From the NCBI GenBank assembly GCA_024663395.1, contig JANFAH010000002.1, positions 4,836,001 to 4,900,000 of the forward strand: a stretch of 64,000 nt of DNA, written 5' to 3'. The translations under genes were made by a program, and so were the position numbers. The notes below the pieces were generated by a model. It was not told the origin of the DNA, did not search any database, and saw only the letters and a list, made by a program, of their open reading frames with translations. Shown here one piece after another: positions 1-10,470 of this stretch. Within the stretch, counting starts at the first letter, position 1. Each line of letters opens with the position of its first letter. This DNA comes from Pisolithus tinctorius (Eukaryota; Basidiomycota; Agaricomycetes; Boletales; Pisolithaceae).

Positions 1-392
1 TGCCAAAGGGGAGGGTGGGACATCCCAACATAGCCTTAGAGGCTGTTGTGGGACATCCCACTGGTTGTCAAAGGGGAGGGTGGGATGTCCCAATGTAGGC
101 TTAGAGGCTGTTGTGGGACATCCCACTGCTTGCCAAAGGGGAGGGTGGGACATCCCAACACAGCCTTAGAGGCTGTTGTGGGACATCCCTCTGCCAAGCA
201 GAGGGAACAGTGGGATGTCCCAATGTAGCCTTAGAGGCTGTTGTGGGACATCCCACTGGTTGGCAAAGGGGAGGGTGGGATGTCCCAAAGTAGCCTCATA
301 GGCTGCTGTGGCACATCCCAAGTCCCCTTATGAAAGTCAGTGGGATGTCCCATCCCAGCCTCAGGGGGCTATGATGGCACATCCTCCTAAGT
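1..392. repeat. 65-bp tandem satellite with GGGACATCCC/GGGATGTCCC boxes
   Basis: About six units of 65 bp run from the window edge to the gypsy insertion. The unit start (tgccaaagg or a variant) recurs near 1, 66, 131, 196 and 261. Every unit carries two 10-bp boxes, GGGACATCCC and GGGATGTCCC (or two of one kind), separated by a gtagccttagaggctgtt-type linker. The two boxes are reverse complements of each other. Open frames across the array simply follow the period and carry no codon-like constraint, so no gene is called. The array continues to the left of the window, and degraded related boxes reappear after the gypsy element (for example near 13630). Confidence 0.9.
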
Positions 393-1106
393 TGTCATGA
401 CCGTGCGTTCATTATAAGTCCCTACACACTCCACACCCTACTCTGCCGGTCATTCACTCACTCCGCACCAACTCTGCCCGACTTCTGTTGGTTGCGAACC
501 ATCTCCACTCTGACTGCTGTCGGACTTGTGTTTCTCTCCTACCGGACCGAGCAGACCATTCTCTGAGGGGTCATGTGACTACCTTCGCAGTCAGGTACTC
601 CGCAGCACACTCAGCGCATGGTCCAGCGCCTGGACTGTTTCCTTTTCTGGATGTTCTGTGTTACCCGTTCGTATGTCCTCCGTCTACCCTTCATTCGTCA
701 TCCAGGAAATTTTACTTGAAAATTTATGAGTCTCCGTATGTCAGTTCCGATTCCGGTTACTGTACCTCCGTAGCAGTATAAGAGCTTGTACTGTACTCCA
801 CTGTTCTTCAGTACGAATATCAACTTAGTTCCTACTCCCTCTGATTCCGTCTTCTGCCTGTCGGAGTTATCTCCGACTCTCCGTCTGTACTCTCCCTCTG
901 AAATACGAGGGCTGAGATCATGCAAGGGGGTAGCGCACGAGCTAAACCTGACGCCCTCACTCCGCCCCGCCTTTGTCTCGGCAGTCTTCATTCCTGCCGA
1001 CACTCCACTAGTTGGAGTTCTGTTTCTGTGTGTCGGACTTGCTTCCGGACCCTCCTCTAGACCTTGTTTAGCGTCGGAGTTGGTCGGAGTAGGCCCGGAC
1101 TTGACA
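393..1106 (+). repeat. 5' LTR of the gypsy element
   Basis: 714 bp, TG...CA ends, preceded by TAAGT. It matches 12416-13129 along its whole length. The differences are mainly CG in one copy against TG or CA in the other (for example catgacc here, cacgacc there; gtgcgt here, gtgtgt there). A TATA-like stretch (gtataagag) lies near 775-783. Confidence 0.96.
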
Positions 1107-1167
1107 GTATATTCATACTCGCACTTGTACGATCTCCTTTTCTGTCTCCCAAAAAACTTACGCCATT

Positions 1168-2454
1168 ATGAGAACTCGAGCTCAATCCCAGAGAGAGGTC
1201 GCTGAGAACCTCACTGTAGCACTAGCTAATCCGCATCGACTCCCTTCCGTCGTTGAACAATTCCAGTCTTTCTCCGCTCGACGCCGCTCTCACGCTGAAG
1301 GCGAAAGCACTTCGCAAGCTGGTCGCTCCGACCTCCACCCAACAACTTTCCATACTCCATCTCCTCGTAACCGAGATGATGGACCCGACCCCGACCCTGA
1401 CTATCCTGATGGTGATCCCGACGGCGGGGGCAGTGGTGACGGGGATGTCCCCGAAGACCTGGCTGAGCCGCCAGAGGATCCCCTCGTAGCTCTTGCTAGA
1501 GCTGTCCATGCACTTGCGCGGTCTAGTTTGCGCACTGGGGACTCTGCTCCGAAAACCAAAGTCCGCAAGCCTGACACCTTCAACGGCTCCGACCCCAAGA
1601 AGCTCCGCAAGTTCCTCGTTCAATGCGAGCTGAACTTCCAAGACCGCCCTCGCGCATTCCGCTCCGACAGAGCTAAAGTTACCTTCGCTCAATCCTATCT
1701 CAAGGGTATGGCTCTGGCTTGGTTCGAGCCAGATCTACTAAACCCCGACAACTATGACCGCCCGCTCTGGATGGACGACTATCACAAGTTCTTACAAGAG
1801 CTCACAACTAACTTCAGTCCACATGATGCCATAGCGGATGCCGTCCAACAACTTGAGAACCTCACCATGAAGGATGGTTCTCGAATTGCCAAATACGTCA
1901 TGGAGTTCAATCGCTGGGCTTCACAGGTCAAGGACTACGGTGTCGGTGCACTCCGTCACCGCTTCTATAGCGGACTCCCAGACCGCATCAAAGACAAGAT
2001 CGCTCGCATCGGAAAACCTTCTACCCTCGCACAACTCTGCGAACTCGCTCAGACCATCGATGTGCGCTACTGGGAGCGCAAAGCAGAGATCTCGCGCACC
2101 ACCAAGTCTGCCTCCGACAAGTCGCAGTCTTCCAACTCCAACAATAAAGCTAAATCGTCGTCCCCCTCGTCCTCTGCTCCGAAGTCTGACGCCAAGGGCA
2201 AGGGCAAACAGAAAGATCCGCCCAAGTCCGACGCGTCCAAGTCCGATATTGCCCACCTTCTGGGTAAAGATGGCAAACTCACCTCCGCTGAATGACAGCG
2301 CAGGATGAAAAACAACCTCTGTCTCTTCTGTGGCGAGGCTGGCCACTCCGCCAAGGACTGTCCCAAGTCCACCTCTCATGCAGCCAAAGCCCGTGCAGCT
2401 ACGGCTGGAACTCCGCCTACTCCGACTGAGGAGAAGGCAGAGCCAAAAAATTAG
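1168..2454 (+). pseudogene. gag: gag of the gypsy element, with one internal TGA
   Basis: The start ATG at 1168 is the first in this frame after the LTR. The product begins MRTRAQSQREV and has an acidic, proline-rich N-terminus. A retrotransposon capsid (Retrotrans_gag) domain covers about residues 125-300, with the helix-rich stretch FLVQCELNFQDRP and AWFEPDLL. A Ser/Lys-rich linker follows. The frame is stopped by TGA at 2293-2295, but the same frame continues without a break. Directly after it lies a CCHC zinc knuckle (CLFCGEAGHSAKDC, about 2320-2362), the nucleic-acid-binding end expected of a gag. The family has Arg at the stop, so CGA to TGA at a CpG is the simple explanation. The frame finally ends with TAG at 2452-2454. 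Confidence 0.9.
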
Positions 2455-2501
2455 TCCGCTCCTCCAGGGAGCTCGCACAGCCTGGAGGAAGCGTTGAACC
2501 C

Positions 2502-5500
2502 AACTGTGCGCAACCGGACATCCGACTCAACGCATCCGCTCTTTCCAGTCCCAATTCTTTACTTCCGTCTGTAACTCTTCCGGATTATTCTGTTGATACT
2601 TTTTCTGCGTTGATCGATTCTGGATCTTCTCATTAGGGCCGCTCAAAGTTGCTAGAGGTTCGGCTAATTCCTCGGGTGTTTGTCAGGTGTTTGTGGTGAG
2701 TTTTCGGCTGAGAATATCAGTATTCAAACTCTGACTGCTCTCGTCTAATCAGAATATTGATCATCATTTAGTATGCATCCCCATTCCCCCCCATGTATAC
2801 ATCTGCTTTGTATTCACACTACAATAGTATGTAGTAGTACATATGAATGTGGATGTTTGTCTTCTTTGCTATCAGTTCATTATCACTTGTTAGATCTCTC
2901 TGTTGATAAGCATGCACGCTTTTCGGCGGAGTTTGAATCTCCATTCGCCCAGTTGAGTTGTGAGTTTGTGAGCGAATATTTAAGCTCCGACTTGAGATTC
3001 AAACTCCGCCGAAAAGCGTGCATGCTTATCAACAGAGAGATCTAACAAGTGATAATGAACTGATAGCAAAGAAGACAAACATCCACATTCATATGTACTA
3101 CTACATACTATTGTAGTGTGAATACAAAGCAGATGTATACATGGGGGGGAATGGGGATGCATACTAAATGATGATCAATATTCTGATTAGACGAGAGCAG
3201 TCGGAGTTTGAATACTGATATTCTCAGCTGAAAACTCACCACAAACACCCGACAAACACCCGAGGAATTAGCCGAACCTCTAGCAACTTTGAGCGGCCCT
3301 ATTGTTTTGTAGATCTGTCTGTAATCAAAAAATATGCCATTCCTGTTTCCTCCGTTTCTCTGCCAGTTCTGCTCCGCTTGTTTGATGGTAGTACAAATGC
3401 TGTCATTTCCCAAGAGGTAGATCTTTCCCTCTGCTTTCCTTCCGGCGATGTCAACTCCGTTTCATTTTACGTTACTCTGTTGGATTCTTCATGTTCGCTG
3501 GTATTAGGACACAACTGGCTCACCCGCTTCAATCCGTTGATTGACTGGGTACTGGGCAGTATATCGTTCAAACCATCGTTACAGGGAATGCCGACACCCC
3601 AGGCGCCTTCGTCACCTTCCGCTGTGACCTCCACTCTGGATCCGACACCCTCCGCTCCGTTTGCAGTTCCGACTGCATCTCCGACCGACTCGCCGCGCTC
3701 TGCTCTGCTCATCTCACTCATCAATGCTGCTGCGTATGTCAGAGCCTGTGCTCTCCCTGGCTTTAGACAGTTCCGCTTACAGCTCTCCGCTGATGATGTG
3801 AAGCTTTGTGCGTCCTCCGCTTCATCTCTGCCTCCTGACCTCTCCTCAGTTCCTTCTGAGTATCACGAGTTTGCCGACGTCTTTAGTAAAGACAAGGCCA
3901 CTGAACTTCTGCCACACCGCTCGTTCGATCTCAAGATCGACCTCGGGGAAGGAGCTTCTCCGCCCATTGGTACAATCTACTCTCTTTCTCCGCCAGAGCT
4001 TGAAGCTCTCTGCACCTTCATTGACGAGCATCTTGGCTATGGTTTCATCAAACAATCCACCTCCGCTCACGGTGCCCCTGTCCTCTTCATAAAGAAGAAG
4101 GACGGTTCACTCCACCTCTGCGTAGACTATTGAGGACTCAACAAAATCACGAAAAAAGATCGCTACCCGCTGCCACTCATCTCCGACCTACTTGACTCCC
4201 CAAGCCGCACAAAAGTCTATACCAAGATTGACCTCTGCCATGCCTATCATCTGGTCTGCATAGCAGATGGAGATGAATGGAAAACGGCTTTCCACACTCA
4301 TTATGGTTCTTACGAGTGGCGAGTAATGCCATTCGGTCTGACTAATGCGCCTGCAGCCTTCCAGCAGTTTGTTAATAGCATCTTTGCGGACATGCTCGAT
4401 GTCTGCGTCGTGGTATACCTCGATGACATCTTAATTTATTCGCAGAACATGGAATCGCACCGCGAACATGTAAAAGAGGTACTCCGCCGCCTTCGAAAGC
4501 ATGGTCTTTATGCCAAGCCAGAGAAGTGCGAGTTTCACTCCAACTCCGTCAAGTACCTTGGTTATGTTCTTTCTCCCTCCAGTCTCACCATGTCCGCTGA
4601 GAAGGTTCAGGCAGTCCGCGACTGGCCTGAGCCGCGGAAGGTGCGAGACATCCAGTCTTTCCTTGGTTTCGCAAATTTCTATAGACGATTCATTAATAAC
4701 TACTCCGACATCGTCGTTCCACTCACTCGCCTCACGCGAAAGGGTGCTCCTTGGAACTTTTCCAAGGAGTGCCGCTCCGCTTTCCTCCGCCTGAAGGATG
4801 CCTTCAGCTCCGCTCCCATTCTCACTCATTGGGTCCCTGATGCTCCACTTACAGTGGAAACTGACACCTCCGACTATGCCATTGCTGGCATTTTGTCAAT
4901 CACCTGCTCCGACGGTGAACTCCACCCAGTCACTTTCTACTCTCGCACCATGACTGCGCCAGAACTCAACTATGATACCCACGACAAGGAGCTGTTGGCT
5001 ATCTTCGAGGCCTTCCACCATTGGCGGCATTACTTAGAAGGCTCTGCCTTACCTGTCAACGTGGTGATGGACCACAAAAACCTTGAGTACTTTTCCACCT
5101 CTAAGGTTCTCACCTGTCGACAGGCCCACTGGTCAGAGTACCTTTCCCAGTTTAATCTTTCTATCCACTTCTGACCTGGCCGCTTAGGAGCCAAACCCGA
5201 CGCACTTACGCGACGTTGGGACATCTACCCAAAAGGGGGGGATAGGGACTACGTGCAGGTAAATCCTCACAATCTCCGCCCTATGTTTACACAGGAGCAA
5301 CTCGCATCATCCCTCCGTACCACCACCCTCATGGCACCTGTGCTCCGCGCCGCCATGGTCTTCAATGTTGAGTGCTTGCACTCCAACATCATCTCCGCCC
5401 TACCCTCAGACCCTGTCTCTGCCAGCCACCTCCCAACTCCAACTAAGCCTCGGTGGTCCCTGGACTCTGACGGTCTACTCCGCCTTGATGGTCGTATCTT

Positions 5501-6839
5501 TGTCCCTGACATTGATGACCTCCGCCTTCGAGTGCTTCAGTTCAAGCATGACCATCCTCTAGCAGGCCATTTCGGGCAAAACTGCACCCTAGAACTCGTC
5601 CGCAGGGACTACGTGTGGCCCAACCTCCGCTCCGACGTGAAAGAATACGTCAGGTCTTGCACCGCCTGTGGACGAAGCAAAACTCCGCATCACTGCCCTT
5701 ATGGTCTACTGAAGCAACTCCCCGTCCCAGAGAGACCTTGGAACTCCATCTCCATGGACTTCATCGAACACCTCCCCAACTCTGATGGCTACTCCGCCAT
5801 ACTCGTGGTAGTGGACCGCCTCTCAAAGCAAGCAGTGTTCATCCCCACCCATGACTCCGTCACCTCCGCCGAACTCGCTAAGCTCTTCCTTACCCATGTC
5901 TTCTCCAAGCACGGAGTACTGGCTAATGTCACCTCTGACAGAGGTCCTGAGTTCGTCTCACACTTCTTCCGCTCTCTAGGAAAGGCCCTTGATATGCGTC
6001 TTCACTTCACTTTGGGTTACCACCCAGAAGGCGATGGCCAGACCGAGCGAACGAACCAGACCCTCGAACAATACCTTCGTGTCTACTGCAACTACCAACA
6101 AGACAACTGGGCTGAGCTGTTACCTCTAGCGGAGTTCGCTTTCAACAACGCACCAAGTGCGACTACTGGAGTTTCTCCCTTCTTCGCTAACAAGGGGTAC
6201 CATCCAAACTTGTCTGTGGTCCCTGACCAAGACTTCACCTCTCCAAGGGCTCACGACTACGTTGTCGAGCTCTCCGCCCTTCATGACTTCCTCCACTCCG
6301 AAATGTCTGCCGCTCAACAGCGCTACCAGGGTCCAGCAGATGCTAAACGCATACCTCCGCCTGAGTTCAAGGTCGGAGAACAGGCCTATGTCAAAGCCAA
6401 GTACTTCCGCTCCACTCGCCCTTCGGAAAAACTCTCCGAAAAGTACTTAGGTCCGTTCACCATCTTGGCCAGGCCAGGTACGCACTCCGTCACCCTTAAG
6501 CTCCCTGACTCTATGCGCTCGGTACATCCGGTCTTCCATGTCTCACAACTGGAAGCTGCAGCGGCTAACCCTTTCCCAAACCGACAACAACCTCCGCCTC
6601 CGCCAGTGGATGTCGATGGTGACCTTGAGTACGAAGTATCAGAGATACTCGACTCTAAGGTGGACCGCCATCGCCGCCATTGTCAACTCTTGTATCTAGT
6701 CTGCTGGGCTGGTTATGAGAACACCAACGAAGAAACCTCTTGGTTGCTTGCAACCGAGCTGGATCACGCTTCCGACATAGTATCTGCTTTCCATGAACGC
6801 TATCTGCATAAACCTGGCCCGTACCAACCTCCACCATAA
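2502..6839 (+). pseudogene. pol: pol of the gypsy element (protease, RT, RNase H, integrase, chromodomain), broken
   Basis: pol lies in the -1 frame relative to gag. Order: aspartic protease with DSGSS active site (about 2614-2633, continuing after the MITE at 3302), reverse transcriptase with VVYLDDILIYS (about 4410-4443), RNase H with ETDTSDYAIAG (about 4858) and HDKELLAIFEA (about 4981). Integrase then follows with an HHCC zinc finger (HPLAGH... CTACGRSK, about 5550-5685) and catalytic residues in SMDFIEHLP, SDRGPEFVS and GQTERTNQTLEQ. A C-terminal chromodomain (YEVSEILDSKVD... VCWAGYENTNEETSW, about 6630-6765) would steer integration to modified chromatin. TGA codons at 4131-4133 and 5172-5174 replace the Arg of the family. 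The MITE plus its TA duplication adds 666 bp, a multiple of three, so frame is kept on both sides. The stop is at 6837-6839. Confidence 0.94.
2636..3299. mobile_element. Foldback MITE copy 1, inserted in the pol protease region
   Basis: 664 bp. Two arms of about 300 bp are near-perfect reverse complements (ends gggccgctcaaagttgctag and its complement) around a loop of about 60 bp at 2940-3000. It is flanked by TA on both sides (2634-2635, 3300-3301), the target of Tc1/mariner-type insertion. There is no transposase inside. The open frames in the arms are mirror images of each other and are not genes. A second copy with the loop in the opposite direction is at 28772-29439. The termini do not resemble the Tc1 element of this window, so a different transposase must have moved it. 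Confidence 0.93.
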
Positions 6840-7031
6840 TACTCTGCCAACATAAACTTCCTCCGCAGGCCAACTCCGCCTCTTACCAAACTACCTTAAG
6901 TACTTTAGAATTTTCTCCGCTTATCCGTTTTGCTTCTCAGAGTCACAAACAAAATCACAAGTCTATCTCGTAGTAATACAAAATATACAAACTAAAGACA
7001 AAAAAAAAAAGAGAAAGAAAACAAAACTACT

Positions 7032-8229
7032 CTACTCTTCCATCGCTTGTCCTCCGCCACCCTCCTGTTCTTCTCCGCCTTCCTTCTCTCCTCTGACTTC
7101 TTCCTCTTCCTTGTTATCCCCCTCCGCACCTTCATCCGCTTCTTCGTTCTTGTCTTCTGCCGCCTCCAACTGAGGCCTCTTCCAACCTCCACCTGTGCGC
7201 TCGAGCTCAGCCATCCTGGCCTCTCGCGCATCCTCCCTTCTCCTCATCTCCGCCCACTCCGCCCATGCGCGGTACATCCCCCACTCGTCGGCAGTCCACT
7301 CCGCTGCCTCTGCCATCCTCTCAAAGGCCAGCGCAGCTACCTCGTGCGCTTTGGCCTGCTTCTCCATGGCCTGCAGCTGTCTTTCCCGCTCCCACTCTGC
7401 CCACCACGTGTGGACTCCCACGCCTGAGGGACCCTCGAGTGGGGTCGCTGGCTCGTCATCTTCTCCGCCTGCCTCCCACTCGTCATCAGCCTCCTCCGTC
7501 TCCATCGCTCTTGCCTTCCCCTTCCCTCGTGGCTTCTTCTTTTTCTCCCCTTGGGAGCTTCCTGTCCCTGCCCTCTTCCGCGAGGGTCCCGCTGCCACCT
7601 CTTCCTGCGTCCAGCTGCAGGTCTTCTTCTTGTTGTGGCAGGGCACACAAGCCCTGGTCTTACCTTGCCCTGGCTTGCACTGACCCGCCATCAGACTTGC
7701 TATGCAGCGAGTGCAAGGGGGCCGCCTGGTCGCGGTGACCACCACAGAGGTCCCAGGGACCCTCTGGGTGGTGTTGATGTCGTAGACCGCGCCACTTAAC
7801 CTGAAATAAAAGGTACAAGTCAGCTCCGCCTGGCTCGTAGGGTTCTGTCACTCACCTTTGCGCGGCCTCATCCTGCCTGGCCTGGGCCCTCTCCTGAGAG
7901 GCTCTCTGCCTTTGCCTTTCGGCCTCTTCCTCCACCGCCTTCTTCCTCTGCGCTTCCTCCTCTTCTTTCTGTCTCCACTCCGCCTCCAGTCGTGCCTCCT
8001 CTGCCTTTTGTCATCTGGCCTGCTCCCGTTTGGCCTTGTGCTCTGCCTCACGCTCTTTCTCTTTCTGCTCTGCCTCTGCTCGCCGATGTGCTTTCTCTGC
8101 GTTCTTCTCGCGCTCGGTGTCGGTCGAGTCATCAGTAAGGACGACTAGTGCATTGTCTGCGACTTGGGAGTAGTCACGGGAGTGGCCTGGGGTTGGCTGG
8201 GGGGTTGTGTTCTCGCGCTGAGAGGACAT
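7032..8229 (-). CDS. Antisense accessory gene of the chromovirus: coiled coil plus Zn2Cys6-like cluster
   Basis: Two exons on the minus strand: 8229-7856 and 7800-7032, joined across a 55-nt GT-AG intron (7855-7801, acceptor ttatttcag). The N-terminal half begins MSSQRENTTPQ and turns into a long Glu/Arg/Gln-rich coiled coil. After the splice comes a cysteine cluster with spacing CX2CX8CX9CX2CX6C (about 7697-7590), close to the fungal Zn2Cys6 pattern but with a longer first loop. Basic then acidic low-complexity stretches and a Trp/Arg-rich helical part follow. One TGA (8013-8011 on the minus strand) interrupts exon 1 where CGA (Arg) would keep the frame open. The gene faces pol tail to tail and lies inside the element, so it is an element gene and not a host gene. 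Its role is unknown; DNA or RNA binding is only suggested by the Cys cluster. Confidence 0.75.
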
Positions 8230-8546
8230 GGTGATGAGGGAGGAAGGTACGAAGGTTCAGTACCCTAACACGTGTTTTTAAGCGGTACTTCGAACTCTGA
8301 CAGAGCTCCGCCATGGCTAAAGCCATCATCCTCGAGGCATCAAAATAATAGTGGCACTCAAGGTGGCGCTGGAAGCGCTCTGGAAGCGCTTTGTCTGTGT
8401 TCTGGCACTGGCTCTGGAAACATGTTCTGGCCACTACATTTTCAACTCCAACAAGCCGAACGGTGCGGCATCCCATCGGACTCAAAATAAATTACAGTAG
8501 TTTTAGCAGTATATCAAATAATTAAATAGCTAAGTCTTGAAGAACA

Positions 8547-10082
8547 ATGCCCCGCGAATCTCTCCGCAAAAATCTCCTCAGACAACTTGATGAAGCTAGC
8601 TTGGAAGTAGCAACGGCCAGGCTGGAAAATGCGCGTCGCGAAATTGATAGTAGCGATAGTAGCGATTCAACCGCAACATACGGGGATTCCGATTCATCTC
8701 AGAGCGTCCTCTTCGTTACTCCGCCGTCTCCGATCTCTCCGATCTCTCCGATCTCGATGGATTCCAACTCCAGCGTTTCTGATGATACAGACTCGACGGT
8801 TGAGAGGGATAGGCGGTGTGGACGGCTCCTGAATGCGATTGAGGCTCTGAAGGACGAAGTAGAGCGTGCGCGGGTTCTTGAAAAACCCGCTGTACCATTG
8901 ATGCGGTCATCGCAGCTCGGCCTGCTCGACCATTTTGCCGACCATCGCCCTCATCTGTTCCTTAGACGCCTTCGTGTATGGCCAGAAGTTTTCGATCGCA
9001 TCCTTGATCAAATAAGTAGCCACCCAATATTTCATAGTAGCTCTGAAAATCGTCAGTTGCCGGTCGCCATTCAACTCGCAACTTTCCTTTTCCGTGCGGG
9101 GCATTATGGGAATGCGGCATCGCCAGAGGACGTGGCCCAGTGGGCTGGGGTTAGTGTGGGATCGGTGATCAATTTCACCAATCGGGTCATGGTCGCAATA
9201 CTGGATGAGCACGACACATTTGTCAATATTCCCCCTCACGACTCGGAGGATATGGAAAGAGCGTGTACCTTCACTGAATCGCAGACATGTCCAGCATGGA
9301 GAAACGGCATCTTCGCTGCAGACGGCTCATCAATTCCGCTCTTTGAAAAGCCCCAAATATTTGGGGAGAGCTTCTATGACAGAAAATCCAGGTATTCGCT
9401 CAATTGTCAGGTGTGTATTCCAATGCACGCAAAATGGAATACTTACCGCTCATAGCTTGTTATCATGCTGCACAACCTTCTCGTGGTTGACTATGGGCTT
9501 GGTCACCCTGGAAGCGTCCATGACGCATGGGCGTTTCAAGGTACTCGCATCGCATCACGACCGGGAGACCTTATCCCCGAAGATCACTGGACCTGGGCGG
9601 ATAGCGCATATCCCACGGAGGAATGGTGCGCTGTTCCTTTTAAAAAACCCAAGGGCGGGCGGCTATCTCGCGATCAGAATTTATATAACAAATATCTTTC
9701 TAAGGTGATACTTACCTCGTACTGGTATGCATGCTAATCGCGTTGAAAGGTCCGCATCCACGTTGAGCATGCATTTGCTGCCTTGAAGGGTCAATTTCAG
9801 AGTCTCCGCGAGCTGCGCTTGAAAATCCGGAACGAGAGGGATGTTAAGGTCGCAGTTTACTGGGTAATGTGTTGCATCATCTTGCATAACATGGTGATCC
9901 GTTTTGAGGAGGAAATGGTTGGCATCGTCGAGCCCTCGAGTCGGTGGGCAATGGAGGAGGGGTCGGGCCAACAGGACGGTGACATGGTCGTGGTAGGAGA
10001 GCCTGTGGGAACACCGGGTCAGCGATTTCGAATGAGGCTGTTAGATGGGCTGTTCCAATATCTGGGGCGCGAACGTACCTAG
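8547..10082 (+). CDS. Harbinger DDE transposase
   Basis: Three exons 8547-9410, 9456-9704 and 9750-10082 keep one frame of 481 residues. The introns are 45 nt each, with donors GTGTGT and GTGATA and acceptors CATAG and GAAAG. The N-terminal 120 residues are Ser/Asp-rich (TPPSPISPISPIS) with a short coiled coil. The family core follows: FLRRLRVWPEVFDRIL, then an HTH-like WAGVSVGSVINFTNRV, then the catalytic blocks. The first Asp is in AADGSSIPLF (about residue 250). The second is in DYGLGHPGSVHDAWAF, after the first splice. The Glu is in HVEHAFAALKGQF, just after the second splice, followed by CCIILHNMVI typical of the family. The ATG at 8547 is the first in frame. The spliced reading frame has no defect. 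It would cut and reinsert the element together with ORF1. Confidence 0.9.
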
Positions 10083-10470
10083 TGTAAACGGACCAAAACG
10101 GTCGCCATATAAAGTCGAGGGAGCGTAGCTAGCGATGCTGTAGGAGTCAGCTAAGTCCCACCCATTGACGACGAGGGTGCGTAAGGGGTCTTCACAGGAT
10201 CCGGGCGCTTTACGACTGACCTTGGAGAAGTCACTTACGATACCACACGCATTCTGCAAATGAAATGTACCCTACATTGCATCTTGATACAGTGTTGGGG
10301 TGAGTATGGGGGAGACAGAGAAGTAATACAGTACGGGGCGAGCGTGTACTTAACGATCGTACGACGCACTGGGACTGAGAGACAAGTACAACAGAGAAGA
10401 CGACGAGCCAAGCGGAGATGCGACAATGGATTTAAAAAAAAAACGGACATGATCGCGAAGGGTGGCTGGC

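Noticed and set aside
46..293. Two 60-residue open frames (MWDIPL...) at the window start
   Set aside because: They repeat with the 65-bp satellite period, in several frames; an effect of the array, not genes.
1..392. CRISPR-like array
   Set aside because: The repeats are contiguous without unique spacers, and the organism is a eukaryote.
1107..1130. tRNA primer-binding site after the 5' LTR
   Set aside because: No TGG-start complementary to a tRNA 3' end is present; self-priming or another primer cannot be told from sequence alone.
2773..3162. Matching open frames MHPHSPPCIHLLCIHT on both strands
   Set aside because: They are mirror images from the two arms of the foldback MITE; the second MITE copy shows the same.
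7047..7799. Long plus-strand open frames opposite the antisense gypsy gene
   Set aside because: Leu/Pro/Ser-rich shadows of the Glu/Arg-rich minus-strand gene, which has the splice sites and the Cys cluster.
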